Source: Symbiodinium natans (lineage: Eukaryota; Sar; Dinophyceae; Suessiales; Symbiodiniaceae). From it: a stretch of 34,500 bases of DNA. The translations under genes were made by a program, and so were the position numbers. Below the pieces are notes generated by a model. It had not been told where the DNA came from. It saw nothing but the letters and a program-made list of their open reading frames with translations, and did no database searches. This document shows, one piece after another, positions 10,480-20,699 of the stretch. Numbering within the stretch: position 1 is the first letter of the stretch; each line of letters opens with the position of its first letter. The stretch is from the NCBI GenBank assembly GCA_905221605.1, contig CAJNDS010000802.1, positions 498,001-532,500 on the forward strand. Direction: 5' to 3'.

Positions 10480-10720
10480 GGGTATTTTGCAACAGTTGGA
10501 TGCTCATTGGGATGCTATGTGATGCTGTGGCTGTGATCTGGACGAAACGTTAACTCTGATGCTTTGGCCCTGCTGGGATGCTCAGATGCCCTTGCAGATG
10601 CTTTGGTTCAGGCCGGTGCTTGGGCTTGTACTCTAGGTGGGGCTCTTTCTCACCTTGGTGTGGTGCTCACTCTGTAGAGCACTTGGTCATGTCGAAGCTG
10701 ACTCGGATGCTCCGTGGTTG
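10480..10720. repeat. Diffuse GGATGCT word repeat
   Basis: The word GATGCT (often GGATGCT) recurs roughly ten times at irregular spacing, with TTTGG and TGTGG between. It looks like an eroded minisatellite. No coding frame spans it. Confidence 0.5.
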
Positions 10721-10846
10721 CCGCAGTGTGTGGATCGGGGTTGGTTGATCCTGTGGTTGATTGTATGAAATCAGTTATTTCTTCTGGCATTTGGCCCTTT
10801 AGCACATGTCCCACCAGCTTTTGCGTCCCTCCCTTGCCCCCATGTG

Positions 10847-11572
10847 CTGTCTTTGAGGCTGAGCATGCACCTCAACCTCCCCTCCACCAAGGTGGCCAAA
10901 GCGGCAACCCGAAACTCTTTGAGAGCTTGGCTGGAGTCCTCGCAAACGGTGCCCGCAGAGCCGGATGCTAGATGATGTTGACAGCCACGGACGACGGTTT
11001 GGTCTTGTCCGTGAGCCTGGCCGCATGAAAATCAGCAGTCAAGCAGAGGCTATGCACGCCCTGCAGCAAAGACCTGCAAGGTGTTTCATCACTTGCCATC
11101 ACTGCCTTCCTTAAAGAGTGGGAGGGCAACAGCTGGGCCAAACCTGCCAAAGAGACAAAGTCGCTCTTGCAACAGCCGGAAAGATCTACTGCACCCGATC
11201 TGCTTAGTTGCACGGTGAAAATACTGCGCCGAATGAAGCTTCCCAGGCAAAAGAAGAACCGATGCCTCAAGCAGAGGAGCGCTCGCCGATGGTCACGCAG
11301 GAGCAGGCCTGAGACGGCCGAGTAAAAGTCGGGAGTCGGGGATGATGTCAGGGGTGATGTGGCACAGGAAATTTGAAGCACAGCATGTTAAATGGGTTAC
11401 GCATGGTTACGAACGCGATCGATGGCTATGTGTGATTTTGCGTTAATGTGAAGACTCTGCCGTTGTCAGGCGAATGCCGTGGATGTTGCAATGCCTCAAG
11501 CACAAGCAGACTCACCAGAAGCAATTCCTCCCACAGGGATTTGCTCATCTCCAGAGGCATGTGAACCACAAG
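10847..11572 (+). other. Weak exon-like frames, unassigned
   Basis: Three short + strand frames look more protein-like than their surroundings: about 10847-10975 (containing VAKAATRNSLRAWLESSQTV), about 11031-11326 (containing AITAFLKEWEGNSWAKP and a basic tail) and about 11469-11572 (Pro/Glu-rich, starting just after a CAG|G acceptor). No domain is recognised and the pieces are not connected by clear splice sites. From 11680 to 12283 nothing is seen. Confidence 0.25.
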
Positions 11573-12283
11573 AGGCCTGCCAGAGTGCAAAGTTGTGGTA
11601 CTGCAGTGTGCCGCGGACGCTATCACTACTATCTCACAGGAGGATGTTTTGTTCTCAGCTTTGGACATGAATCATTATGAGGGGGGACGTTTTATTCGCT
11701 GAGTTCAGCCGGCTCAGTCTGCCTTGAAGATTCTGGAAGTGTGGGCAGGCTGCAACAGACGCGGCGGACATCCCGCAGGCAAGAACCGACAAGCCCTCAG
11801 CGGCTGCGAAGCACAGCTTAAGGTGGCTTGCTTAGATGTGCTTTAGACAGGATACCTGCCCATCCGTGCCTCCGATTCTTCCGGACTGGGAGGCAGCGGG
11901 GCTTTCGTAGGGCAGATCTACTTGTAGTACATTCTAGTACCAATCACAGTCTCTGTGATGTAATTGCATCGACAGTGCCCTGTGGAAGGCCGCTGGAGAC
12001 CTGCTGAATGAAGGCCCAACATGATTGATGAATGGCATTGTTGTGACGTCTTTGGAAGCAACGCGGGGTTCCCTTATGTTCCCTTGGTTTTTTTTTTCTG
12101 TTTGCTTGCTGTTCACTGCTTGGCGCCTGCTGGCTTGCGCAAGAAGAGCAGCAAGCCGGGCCATTGCCTCACAACGCCACAACTGAAGCCGCCGAAACAA
12201 ACGCTAGCCATAGACCATCGGACAAGTTCTCAGCGTGAGATAGGTCGATTTCTGCACTTCGTACATGGCAGCCATGGCAGCAG

Positions 12284-12480
12284 ATGCCCGTGCGCATGGC
12301 GGAGCCCTCTGCCAAGCGCCGCTGTCTGGATGCTACAGAGACCGGGCGGCCACTTTGGGAGGTTCCGCCCCGCAGCAAGCAAGCACAGTGGCACTTCGTG
12401 CACGATTTGTTACAGACCTCTGTGAAGGCCTGGCGCTGGGGTGGAGTTGGCTGGAGAAGGTATGATGATGCTGACCAAAA
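12284..12480 (+). CDS. Exon with start codon and WWE-like motif, possible Tdp1 N-terminus
   Basis: ATG codons at 12284 and 12296 open a frame reading MAEPSAKRRCLDATETG, an N-terminus with a small basic, nuclear-signal-like patch. It runs on to AWRWGGVGWRRYDDADQNAF, where the spacing W.W....W..Y resembles a WWE domain, a fold that binds ADP-ribose units. The frame remains open to 12592. The Tdp1 catalytic exons begin about 1.1 kb downstream on the same strand and no other start lies between, so this may be the first Tdp1 exon, with 12787-12960 as another upstream exon. A GT at 12460-12461 could instead be a donor that would cut the WWE-like motif. Linkage to Tdp1 is inference. Confidence 0.4.
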
Positions 12481-13568
12481 CGCGTTCCTTGACGGTCCTT
12501 CAGCCCTCGCGAGTGTTTTTCATGTGCTCGCTTCCTCCGTCGCGTCGACTGCATCATACTGCAGAGCGTGTCGAGGCTGGAAGAGGCTTACCTGACCGGG
12601 CAGGACAAAACTTGTCAAGGAAGAAAAAAGCGGGAAGAATGAAGAATACATGAGCCTTGCAGATGCTGTGGCGGCCTCCTCTTACTCAGGACTCCGCAGA
12701 AATTGGGGAGCAGCTTGCCTCAGAAAATGTCTCTATACCTTAACATGAACACACTGCACGTAACGGAAGGGTGCTTGATCTCTTCGCATTTGCCCAGGTC
12801 AGGGAGCAAGGCCCCACGGTGGCATCGGAAAAAGACACTGACAAATGCGTAGGATGGTTTGGGACACGTATGGAAAAGTTGGAAGAACAGTATCCACAAG
12901 AGATTTCAACAGTGAGTCTTCCTGCTTCGCCAGGTGCTCTGGACACCGTGTGGGCAATATGCCGAGCTCAAGGCTGGCAGCGTTCGCCCAGTGCGCCGTT
13001 GCTGGATTTCCACTGAGGCGCGGAGACCACCCTCACAATCTTAGTATGTTTTAGTCCCACTATCTCCCAATGCTTCGCCCTGCTGGGTGACCCCTGAAAA
13101 ATCCTGCTTAGGGAACATGCATGCGTGCTGTAGGGCGCAGGGCAAGCAGTGCGTTTTAACGAAGGCGGGGCATTCCTCAAGCCACTTTTCGAGTTTGAAG
13201 CTGTTTTAAAGAGGGACCCTAGACCAAAAACACCTGAACAGATCACCCGGGCATAAAAGGGAACGGCATGATTCTCCAAGCAGTGTGTCAACACTAAGGG
13301 GTTCTTACGTGCACGGCGCGCCGCTGCAGACCGTTTCTTTTTTTGTCGAGGCAGGCTCGCATTTTGGACGAAAATCGCACTCTCGCCAAGGCGTGGGCGC
13401 GTGCGTGCGCGCTCGAAACTGTAATCTCATTTGGACGTTTTGGGTGCGTAAAATGCGAAACTGTCGTGCCTTCTCAGCTTGGGGTTTACCTCGCTTTTTG
13501 GGGTCTCCGCTGGCGCAAAATCATTGCCTTTCTGCAAGGCAGCCTCGGATGCGATCGCAACATGCGAG

Positions 13569-15714
13569 ATTCGCTGGTTCAATGGCTCGGAGATCTTTCT
13601 GAATCGCCTGTCATCTCAAGGCACACAGCGCAGAGACGTTGTTGACTTGACCGAAGATGATGAACCGGGGCACTCAAAACGTGAAGGAGAGCTTTCGCTG
13701 GACGAGCTTGTGGCCGGGCAAGGACTTCGGTCCGTTCTGGTGGCCAGCTACGGCATGAACAGGGATGACGTCGTTGCAGTGTTTGGTCAGCCAGAGACAC
13801 TGACTCTCGTGGACCAGTACGACCATGTTCGTGAGGCGCCGGGTGTGGAACCGCTAGTGGGGGAAGGAGCCTTTGCTGGATGGACACTCGTCCGACCGAT
13901 GTTCGAGCAAGGTCCAGCATACAAAGGCTGGCTGCTCCTAGGTGTGACAGTTTCTATGTCAAAGGCTTGGCAGCGACATCGATATACACAATGCTTTGTG
14001 TGAACATAGTTGCTCGTCGTTTCTTGTGGCTGGAGTAGTCCACCCTTCTAGGTGGCGTCTTGCATCCGAAGCTGCTCTTGCTGGAGTTCTCCGACCGACT
14101 CAGAGCTGTCGTGTCATCGGCGAACTTCTCACGCGCGGGCTTCTCAGAGATTTCGCAATGCATCTGGGTCTGCGACTTCCCAGCAAAAGAGCCGACCACG
14201 AAGACCACGAAGAGAACGGACTTCGGAGCCTCACTTTGGGACTTTGTGGACCGATTGCTCACGATCAATTCTGGCAGCCAAGGCCGGGCAACCTGATTGG
14301 AAGCATGAACCAGGTTGGTAGGACTAGGACCTGTAGCCAATCCACTTCAAACGAGTCAAACTGCCTTCAGTCGATCGGTCGGCAAGGTGCAGATTTGGCA
14401 CAGAAAGTTCGACGGAAGTGGTTGGGCGTTCTTTCGCAATATAGTTTGACAGTTCCAGAAGGCCAGGATTCAGAAAGCATGCAGTGATGTGGTAATGTGG
14501 TGGCTTTAAATTGTTTAGCCGATGTCAAGCTATGCAAAGCGGAAGCTCTGAGGCATCCACCTGGTTGCCAGCGTGCCCGGCCGACACTGGAGTCCTTCCT
14601 TTGGCCTCGGCAGGCTGCAACATCTGCTGAGCGAAGCAAGCCGAAAAGGCTGCCAATGGGGGCGTGTATGGTACCAGTTCTCCTCCTGTGGGCAAGCCTG
14701 TAGCTCAGAGCACCGTGCACTTTGCACCCTAAAGGCAGATGGACTGCAACATCTAGACCCTAGACATCTTCTACGTTCTGGTGTGCTGCAGGTCCGCACT
14801 GGGAGATGGTTTGACCACTTTGCGAAGATTGTCTCCGACCCTGAGTGGCGCCCCCGAGTCACAAGGGCAGGGGATTGAGTTCTCCGGCGTCAATTGGCGG
14901 CCCTGTGCCTTTGCCTAAGGTCAGGCCGGCCAGATCTCAGGCGCGCCGCACTTCATGACTTCATTCGGCTGTGTGAACCTTGCGCGGGTACGGGGCGCAG
15001 CAGAAGTTTTCTGGTACAGGGTCGCTTGTCTCTGCTCAGGCTAGTCTGGCCAACGGAGAGGCAAGCTCTCCAAAAAGGCATTGCGGGCCGAGGCCGCTCT
15101 GCTAGTCGCTATGCTAGTCGCTGCTCTAGCCCGCCCCTGGGATCGACCTCTGCTCTCAATCTCAGTTGTTTCTGCAGTTCCCACCGAATCGGTGCCTCAG
15201 CTCTGAACTCCAAAGCCTTGATGGCTCGTTTGCAGGTTACCATCGGATACCTCCGCAACTGACGGTCCTTCGATTCGATTTAATGAACATGGCATCGAAA
15301 TATTACCGAGCACGTCGGCGTCGTGTAAGCGGATCGAAGACAGAAACATCGTGAGCCATCCACACGGTCCACACGCCATAACTGCAAGCTTGGGACATCT
15401 GTCAGGCAACTACTGCCTTGATGATCCGGACAACTTGCCTCGAGGCACTTGGTTTCGGTTTTGCGGCTTGGGCAGAAAGAAGTCAGTGCAGCTCAGGGTG
15501 CCTCCACCGCCTGGAGCCATCAGATGGACGTCCGCAACATGTTCTCCTTCACAGCAAGGTGATGGTTGCAGAGGCCTGGGTGAGCGCACCATGCTGGCAA
15601 CTGCCTTTTCCGATGGAGCGTCGCTGGGGCCCTTCAGGCGGCGTCAGATTCTACAAAGCTTGCCTGGGTCTATGCTGGCTCTCACAACCTGAGCTCGGCT
15701 GCATGGGGCATGCA
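13569..15714 (+). CDS. TDP1: Tyrosyl-DNA phosphodiesterase 1 (Tdp1), multi-exon
   Basis: Tdp1 hydrolyses 3'-phosphotyrosyl bonds left by stalled topoisomerase I, using two HxK...(S/G)SxN half-sites. Exon 1 (to 13911) has the leading region with GWTLVRPMF. Exon 2 (14052-14282) has the first half-site: LHPKLLLL, then VVSSANFSRAGF. Exon 3 is 14387-14461. Exon 4 (14553-14691) reads LVASVPGRH and YQFSSCG, both family hallmarks. Exon 5 is 14792-14866; exon 6 (15040-15092) has LVWPTERQ; exon 7 (15236-15324) has GYHRIPPQL. Exon 8 (about 15487-15579) has HVLLHSKVMVAE, and exon 9 (15638 to about 15714) has VYAGSHNLSSAAWG, completing the second half-site. Exons 1-2, 2-3, 3-4, 4-5 and 6-7 join in phase at glycine codons; several donors are GC. 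The extreme C-terminus after 15714 is unresolved. Catalytic residues appear intact. Confidence 0.85.
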
Positions 15715-15974
15715 GGTCGATTGGCTTAGTCTACAGTCGCAGACTTCTAGCAGGCTTCGCTTGTGAAACAACGATCGACATCTGTGGATTAGGTGGAAGA
15801 TGATTTGCGCATCAGTTGCCAGGCTGAACTTGGCCGAGCAAACCACCACGAATTTTTCCGAACCCTTGTTATCTGCAAAGGTGTGTCTGCGCCATCCACT
15901 TGCAACAGACTTTTTCAGCAACAAAGAAAGCTTTTCCAGGATCAAACAAGAACATTTTTGCATCAAGACACGAG

Positions 15975-16430
15975 TTCCTATAGGGAAGGAAGGAGGGAGG
16001 GAAGAATGGATGGACGAAAGGGAAGACCCTAACCCCCTTCAAGCGCATCATGCCGTCGAAAGCAAATGCTGCAACTCTGTGAAACGTTCGATTCGAAGAC
16101 CGTCTCCTGAAGCCGCAAGAGCGTTCGCAACGCACTTCGCAAATGACGTTGGTGACTACACTACGAGCATATTGTTTGGAAACGGTGGTGGCTGCGGCGT
16201 CCACCCCCCCCCCCCCCCCCCAAACTCCCCGCCTTTCGGGCAAGCGCGCTTTTGAGAGCATCATGTCGTCGCAAGCAATGCCGCAACTATCTTTCTGCAC
16301 CCGCTTCCACACCCATCATACGAGCCTTGTTTTGCAAACTGGGAGAGCGAACCCCCCCCCTCCCCTCACCACCAATACCCCTGCCGTTTTTAGGCCGAGT
16401 TTAAGAGCATCATGCAGTCAAAAGCAAGGG
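15975..16430 (-). repeat. Interspersed repeat with C runs, related to 1775-2056
   Basis: AGCATCATG words followed by (C/T)GTCGCAAGCAATGC-type sequence recur at about 16046, 16257 and 16407. Two units contain C runs (16204-16220 and about 16352-16360). On the - strand the order GCTTGCCCG, GGCGGGG, G-run, then GTTT..AAAC..ATGCTCG matches the order in the array at 1775-2056. It starts with a short AGGG/GAAG tract. The following 16430-16950 shows no recognisable gene. Confidence 0.6.
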
Positions 16431-16959
16431 CTGCATATTTACCATATATTTGCCATTCTTCACCTTCCGCACCCGTGGGCAGGGGGGAGGCAGGGGGCCC
16501 GCAGCTCTCCCAATCTCCCCCGGTGCTGCAAATACTTCATGAATCTCTCATGCTAGCGGAGGCAGCTGGGAGCTGGGCATCCTCTTCATCTCACCAAGAT
16601 GCAATGTACCTTTCAAATGGCCAGCGCCCCCCAGCTACATGAGGCAGCTTGTGTTTTTTCCTGGGCTTTTCGAGTTTAGCTTGGGTTAGCCTGGGCTTCT
16701 TTTACATTCAGACTCCCTGGGACTTCACTGTCGTCAATTTGCTTCGACACTGCCTGTTTCTAGTTCTAAGTCCGATAAAAATACCGACCTTTGGACCTTT
16801 GGAGATTGAGAGGCGTGCCCGAAAGCCCTTGAACACCCATTTCCGAGGGAGAACTCAGTATTTAGAGAAGAAGCGAGGGAAGCGACTTTCAGCGCAGAGC
16901 AAAGTCGGCAAAGTCGCTAGCACAGTGCAGAGACACTGCAAGTCCTTCTGACCGAGGCC

Positions 16960-17814
16960 AGCATACTCTGACATGGACAGGCCCTGGTCACCAGCAGTTT
17001 TCTACAGGCCGGCAGCGACAGGGCACTTGTGAACAAAGGCAGTACGGCTCGAATGGTCGAAGTGGGGAAAATGCCGCAGAACATCAGGTTGCTGGGAGAC
17101 GCACCCCGAGAAGTGACTGTCTCAACCGTATCAGCAGCACCGTTCGCTGGAGATTGTCTGAAAGATGATGCGTCCCCTAGCATATCAAACTTAGAGACTT
17201 ACAGTAAGGCCACAACAGCAGAGGGAAGAAGTGCCAGTTTGATCATGTGTGTGCAGAGGACGGTGTTCCACGCCAATGTGGACGAAGCAGAAGTGCAGCG
17301 GCAGCATGATGCTGGTACGAAGCTGGCAGCTCTCATGCGAAACGCAGCTTGGACTGGAAGCTGACACTTTTGCCAGACTTTCTCTCGCACTCCAGCTGCA
17401 CACTGCAAGGCCACAAGTCCAGTTGATCTGAAACTAGTCCGACTAGTCCCCGGCATGTACGGCGAAGAAGATGTTGCTGGTCGGGCGACCTTGCTTCGCT
17501 TCTTCTTGGACCTTGACGACACAGCAGCTTGGACAACAGCTGGGGTCGTGTTCCCTTTTTTCTCCGGTACTGATCCAGGGACTTCCTTGAGCTTGTAGAC
17601 TGGAAGTTCAGAAGCCGCCATGAAAGGCATTCCTAGAAGTGAACTACTTGTGTCCACACTGCGGACCAAATCTGCATGTGAGGTCCTTACCCCTTACATC
17701 TACAACACGATTTTGGCAGCTCCAAATGTTGCTACCAAGCTTGCAGACTTGGGTGGCATTTGGGTCGTCGCAACTCTGGTCGCAGTCAGCTGCATATTCG
17801 GCATTTCCTGATTG
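16960..17814 (+). CDS. Unassigned + strand exon cluster
   Basis: Three consecutive frames read as ordinary protein. 16970-17364 includes GKMPQNIRLLGDAPREVTV and ends near KLAALMRNAAWTGS. About 17380-17599 includes KLVRLVPGMYGEED and LLRFFLDLDDTAAWTTAG. 17620-17811 includes RSELLVSTLRTKSACEVL and ends in a hydrophobic stretch, GGIWVVATLVAVSCIFGIS. Frames change between pieces, as expected of separate exons, but junctions were not fixed. No family is recognised. The last piece could be a membrane helix. The - strand is also open here (17199-17669) but lacks motifs and would oppose every recognised gene in the window. Confidence 0.35.
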
Positions 17815-18147
17815 GGCCAATTGGGCTGCCTGTCCGGCATGCTTCATTAAGGACACATCGCAGAAGTCCGGCCATTTGGAGAGTCTCCTTTGGCACTTGA
17901 ACTTGGAGTACGATGTGCACGTGACAGCACCCTTTCTCCTTGCCCACTGCCGACCTCCCGGAAGTTCTGGTGACTTGGTAGCTCGGCTGAGTTGCAGGCT
18001 TCCTCTGTTCCACTCTCGTCAAGCCCCTCATCGAGTTTATCAGCCGAAAGTAACTTCTGCCACCTCCCATGAGGGGTACTTTGCCCTTTCATGCACCCGT
18101 GCAGCCCATTCGAAACTTCGAGAGCTGGAGAGTGTTGACATGTGCCG
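17815..18147. other. Ambiguous stretch between exon clusters
   Basis: Both strands are partly open (a + frame runs 17639-18175) but neither shows a domain. It may be intron or coding sequence. Confidence 0.3.
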
Positions 18148-18866
18148 ATGGCATGCTCGGAGGCTTGGGCCGTAAAAGATCGGGCTTCCTGGTCAGAGTT
18201 CCCGGAGCCTGGAAATGTCTTTGCCTGGCTGGCCGAGTTTGAATCCAGGCAAGCACGGAGAGGGTGAGAGATGTTGCGAGGGCGGCCGCGGTCCTCTGCT
18301 TTGCATAGTGCATTTTGCTGCACAGGTCTGCCGCGCTGCTTTCCCACCCAGCCCTGGTGATGGCTCCGGAGCCTTCCAACGTTTCGGAGGCCTGGGAAGG
18401 TGCCAAAGCCATGGCTGCCGTAGCTGGATACAGGCGGGGTCTGGGGGGTGTTCATGTCATGGCAATAGAGACACGGTTCCCTGTCGGCACAAAGCCAAAA
18501 GCCCAAAAGCACCAGGAAGACACGATATGTTCTGAGTAGGACTAGGTGTTCTGTAGCTCTCAGATAATTACTCTTGGCAAGAGCTCACACGAGGTTGCTG
18601 GTCTTTGAGCTGGAAGGCGTCCTCGTCAGACGTGCCGTGGACAACCTTGGATAAATACAATGGCTTTTGACGTTTTGATTTTTGGAGGCGCAGAGAACAT
18701 TCCAGAAAAGCCTAATAGGTGCCCGGAAACTGCAACTACTCCCGGGCGTGGAAGAGTTCTTCACATCTTTGGCTTCCCTGCTGGACCCGCCACAGGTAGC
18801 TTGGATGGCTGCGTTGTTGAGTGTAGGACCATCTGGGACGTTTTGGGACTGGGTCGTACATGAGAC
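18148..18866 (+). CDS. Unassigned gene, faint HAD/FCP1-like features
   Basis: An ATG at 18148 starts a 39-codon frame with SEFPEPGNVFAWLAEFESRQ, followed by GTGAG at 18265-18269 that could be a donor. After a CAG acceptor near 18328 a second frame reads MAPEPSNVSEAWEGAKAMAA. Further on, 18594-18652 reads LLVFELEGVLVRRAVDN and 18682-18866 reads KLQLLPGVEEFFTSLASLL. The pair 'hydrophobic strand, (D/E)L(D/E)G.LV' and '.PGVEEF...L' recalls the first motifs of HAD/FCP1-type phosphatases, but the nucleophile position is Glu rather than Asp, so activity is doubtful. Boundaries are approximate and the assignment is tentative. Confidence 0.3.
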
Positions 18867-18869
18867 TCA

Positions 18870-20520
18870 AAGGTGATGATGATCATGAGTTGCTCAGCGC
18901 AGATCTGCTCGATTGAGGTGGCCATTGCCAGCGACCAAAGCCAGGTTGGCTTGCGAGTCTGGCTGGAAAGCTTTGCCCAAGGCATGTGGGGACATGTGGG
19001 CACATGCTCATGATGGCGCATGATGGCACATGTGCTTGGTGAGACCAGGCTGTCGTGACTTGCTTGGTTCCAAATGTCTTGTGATGGATGCATCCTAAAG
19101 ATTGGGCACGCTGACTGGAACGGTGCCCATGGGCACAGTGGCATCATAGTGACGTAGTGGTACAACTTCTGCGGAATGCAATTAGGCCATGGACGGGGGG
19201 GGGGGGGGTGGACTTTTCGCCCACACAAATGCGCCCACACAATGAATGCAATGACTGTGTGGTTAAGCTCTTGGATGTGCGATGGCCACTGCAGGTGATG
19301 CTCGCATTGCCTCTAAGCCTACCGAGGCAACTCTCTGACGTTTGCAGAGACACACAGTTTGCCAGTCTCTTCAGCTTTGTCTTGCGACGCTTGCAAATTG
19401 AGCTGAAGAGGCAGAAGCACGAAGCCGAGTTCAGGGAGCCATAGCCCTTCTGGAAGAGGCTTTGTTGTAGGGAAGATTTGCTGCGTGTTACAAAGCTGTG
19501 GGCGCCGTCTGCCTGGCATTTCTGTTGCGTCGCTGATGTGCGCAAGCCTGTCTTGCTCCCTGGGCAGTTTACACCATAGATCCATAGGATTCTTGATTCT
19601 GCCACGGCAGGAAATGCCGACTATTTTGCAGCTCTTGGTCTGCTGGGATTTTCGGAGGGGCGTTTTTCGGAGGTGTTTCTTCCGTTGTCTTACTTTTGTC
19701 TCGGGTCGATGCGAGTGTCCATCGTTGTTTCCTTTTTGTTCGGAGGCATGATGAGGCATGTCTCCGTTTGTCTCCCCGTGATTTGCAAAGTTCCGCCAGA
19801 GTCGATAGTACATGCTGAATTGGGGTCATTCTTCAGGTCATTCTGGCAGAAGATGCTGGGTTAATCTTGTTTGTTGCGTCACAAGTGCCCTAGGAGGTTT
19901 TTTCGAGGCGGGTTTCTAGCTTGGTGTGTGAGGCAGTCCCTAGGCCTAGTCCCCGAACAAAGGGGGTTGGAGGCGGGGGGAAACAGGGGGTCCTTGTAGC
20001 AACCTCTAATGCGCAAGGCCCGAGGCCGAGGCGAATGATACTTTTGTGTGCTGACGCCGCACATGCATGCTGCAGGTCGTGCACAAAGCATCTCCCAAAA
20101 AGCAAGACGGCGAAGCAGCGGAGGCCGTCATGGTCTCACGCGATGCGTGCTGTGAGCGTTTTGTAGTGAGGACCATGAGAGCTTTGCATTTCAGCATCTA
20201 CGGCTCGCATGCAATGGCATTTGATGGCATGCCCTATCTGCAAGTAGAGCTCGTGTAATCTTTGTTCGTTTGGTGACAGCTGTTTGTTCCACGGGTTGGT
20301 CTTCGACTTGATGCTGCCGTCCCTGATCAGTTCCTGATATGATTCAACACAGGCATAGCCAGGCAGATGTACAAGGTAGCCAGGGCTTTGTAGCTTGAAC
20401 TGATGCTATGGGCACACGCCATGGCCACCTCGACAAACACCCCCGGCTCTGTGGCAAGTTGAGACCCGTGCCTTCTCCAGGAGGCCGTGGAAAAAAAAGG
20501 CCAGCCTCTCTTGCAAGCTT
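18870..20520. other. No confident gene
   Basis: Scattered frames of 60-160 codons exist on both strands (for example + 19157-19444 ending in LQIELKRQKHEAEF, + 19673-19864 hydrophobic, - 19319-19813 basic) with no family motif. A G run lies at 19196-19208 and short GACATGTGG/GCACATG words recur at 18985-19035. Some pieces may be exons of the gene ending near 18866. Confidence 0.35.
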
Positions 20521-20527
20521 CCTCCTT

Positions 20528-20679
20528 GCTCTCTGGCATGTGCAAGTGGCAAAGTTCGGAAGCAGAGAAATCTCCTGGACAATGTGGAGGGCGGATGGTT
20601 CCGGAAGAAAGATGGCAAGCCTGTCGGTGAGATCGTGGAAGGGCGCTTGATTTGGAGCAGGATTTGGGCCTTTGATTAA
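20528..20679 (+). CDS. Single exon-like segment, W-G-E-I motif
   Basis: The frame reads NVEGGWFRKKDGKPVGEIV followed by EGRLIWSRIWAFD and TAA at 20677-20679. The pattern G.W....DG..VG.I..G.L.W resembles a short beta-rich repeat I associate with dinoflagellate proteins of unknown function; that is recollection, not a search. No second copy was found nearby and there is no start codon, so it is probably one exon of an unresolved gene or a relic. Confidence 0.3.
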
Positions 20680-20699
20680 GCCGCGAGCCTCTACGCAGA

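Noticed and set aside
10968-11381. A 137-codon - strand gene
   Set aside because: No motif, and it conflicts with the + orientation of all recognised genes; the opposite strand is also open over much of it.
17199-18512. Two - strand frames of 156 and 221 codons
   Set aside because: They overlap + strand pieces with better protein character and apparent splice signals; no family motif was found. Not fully excluded.
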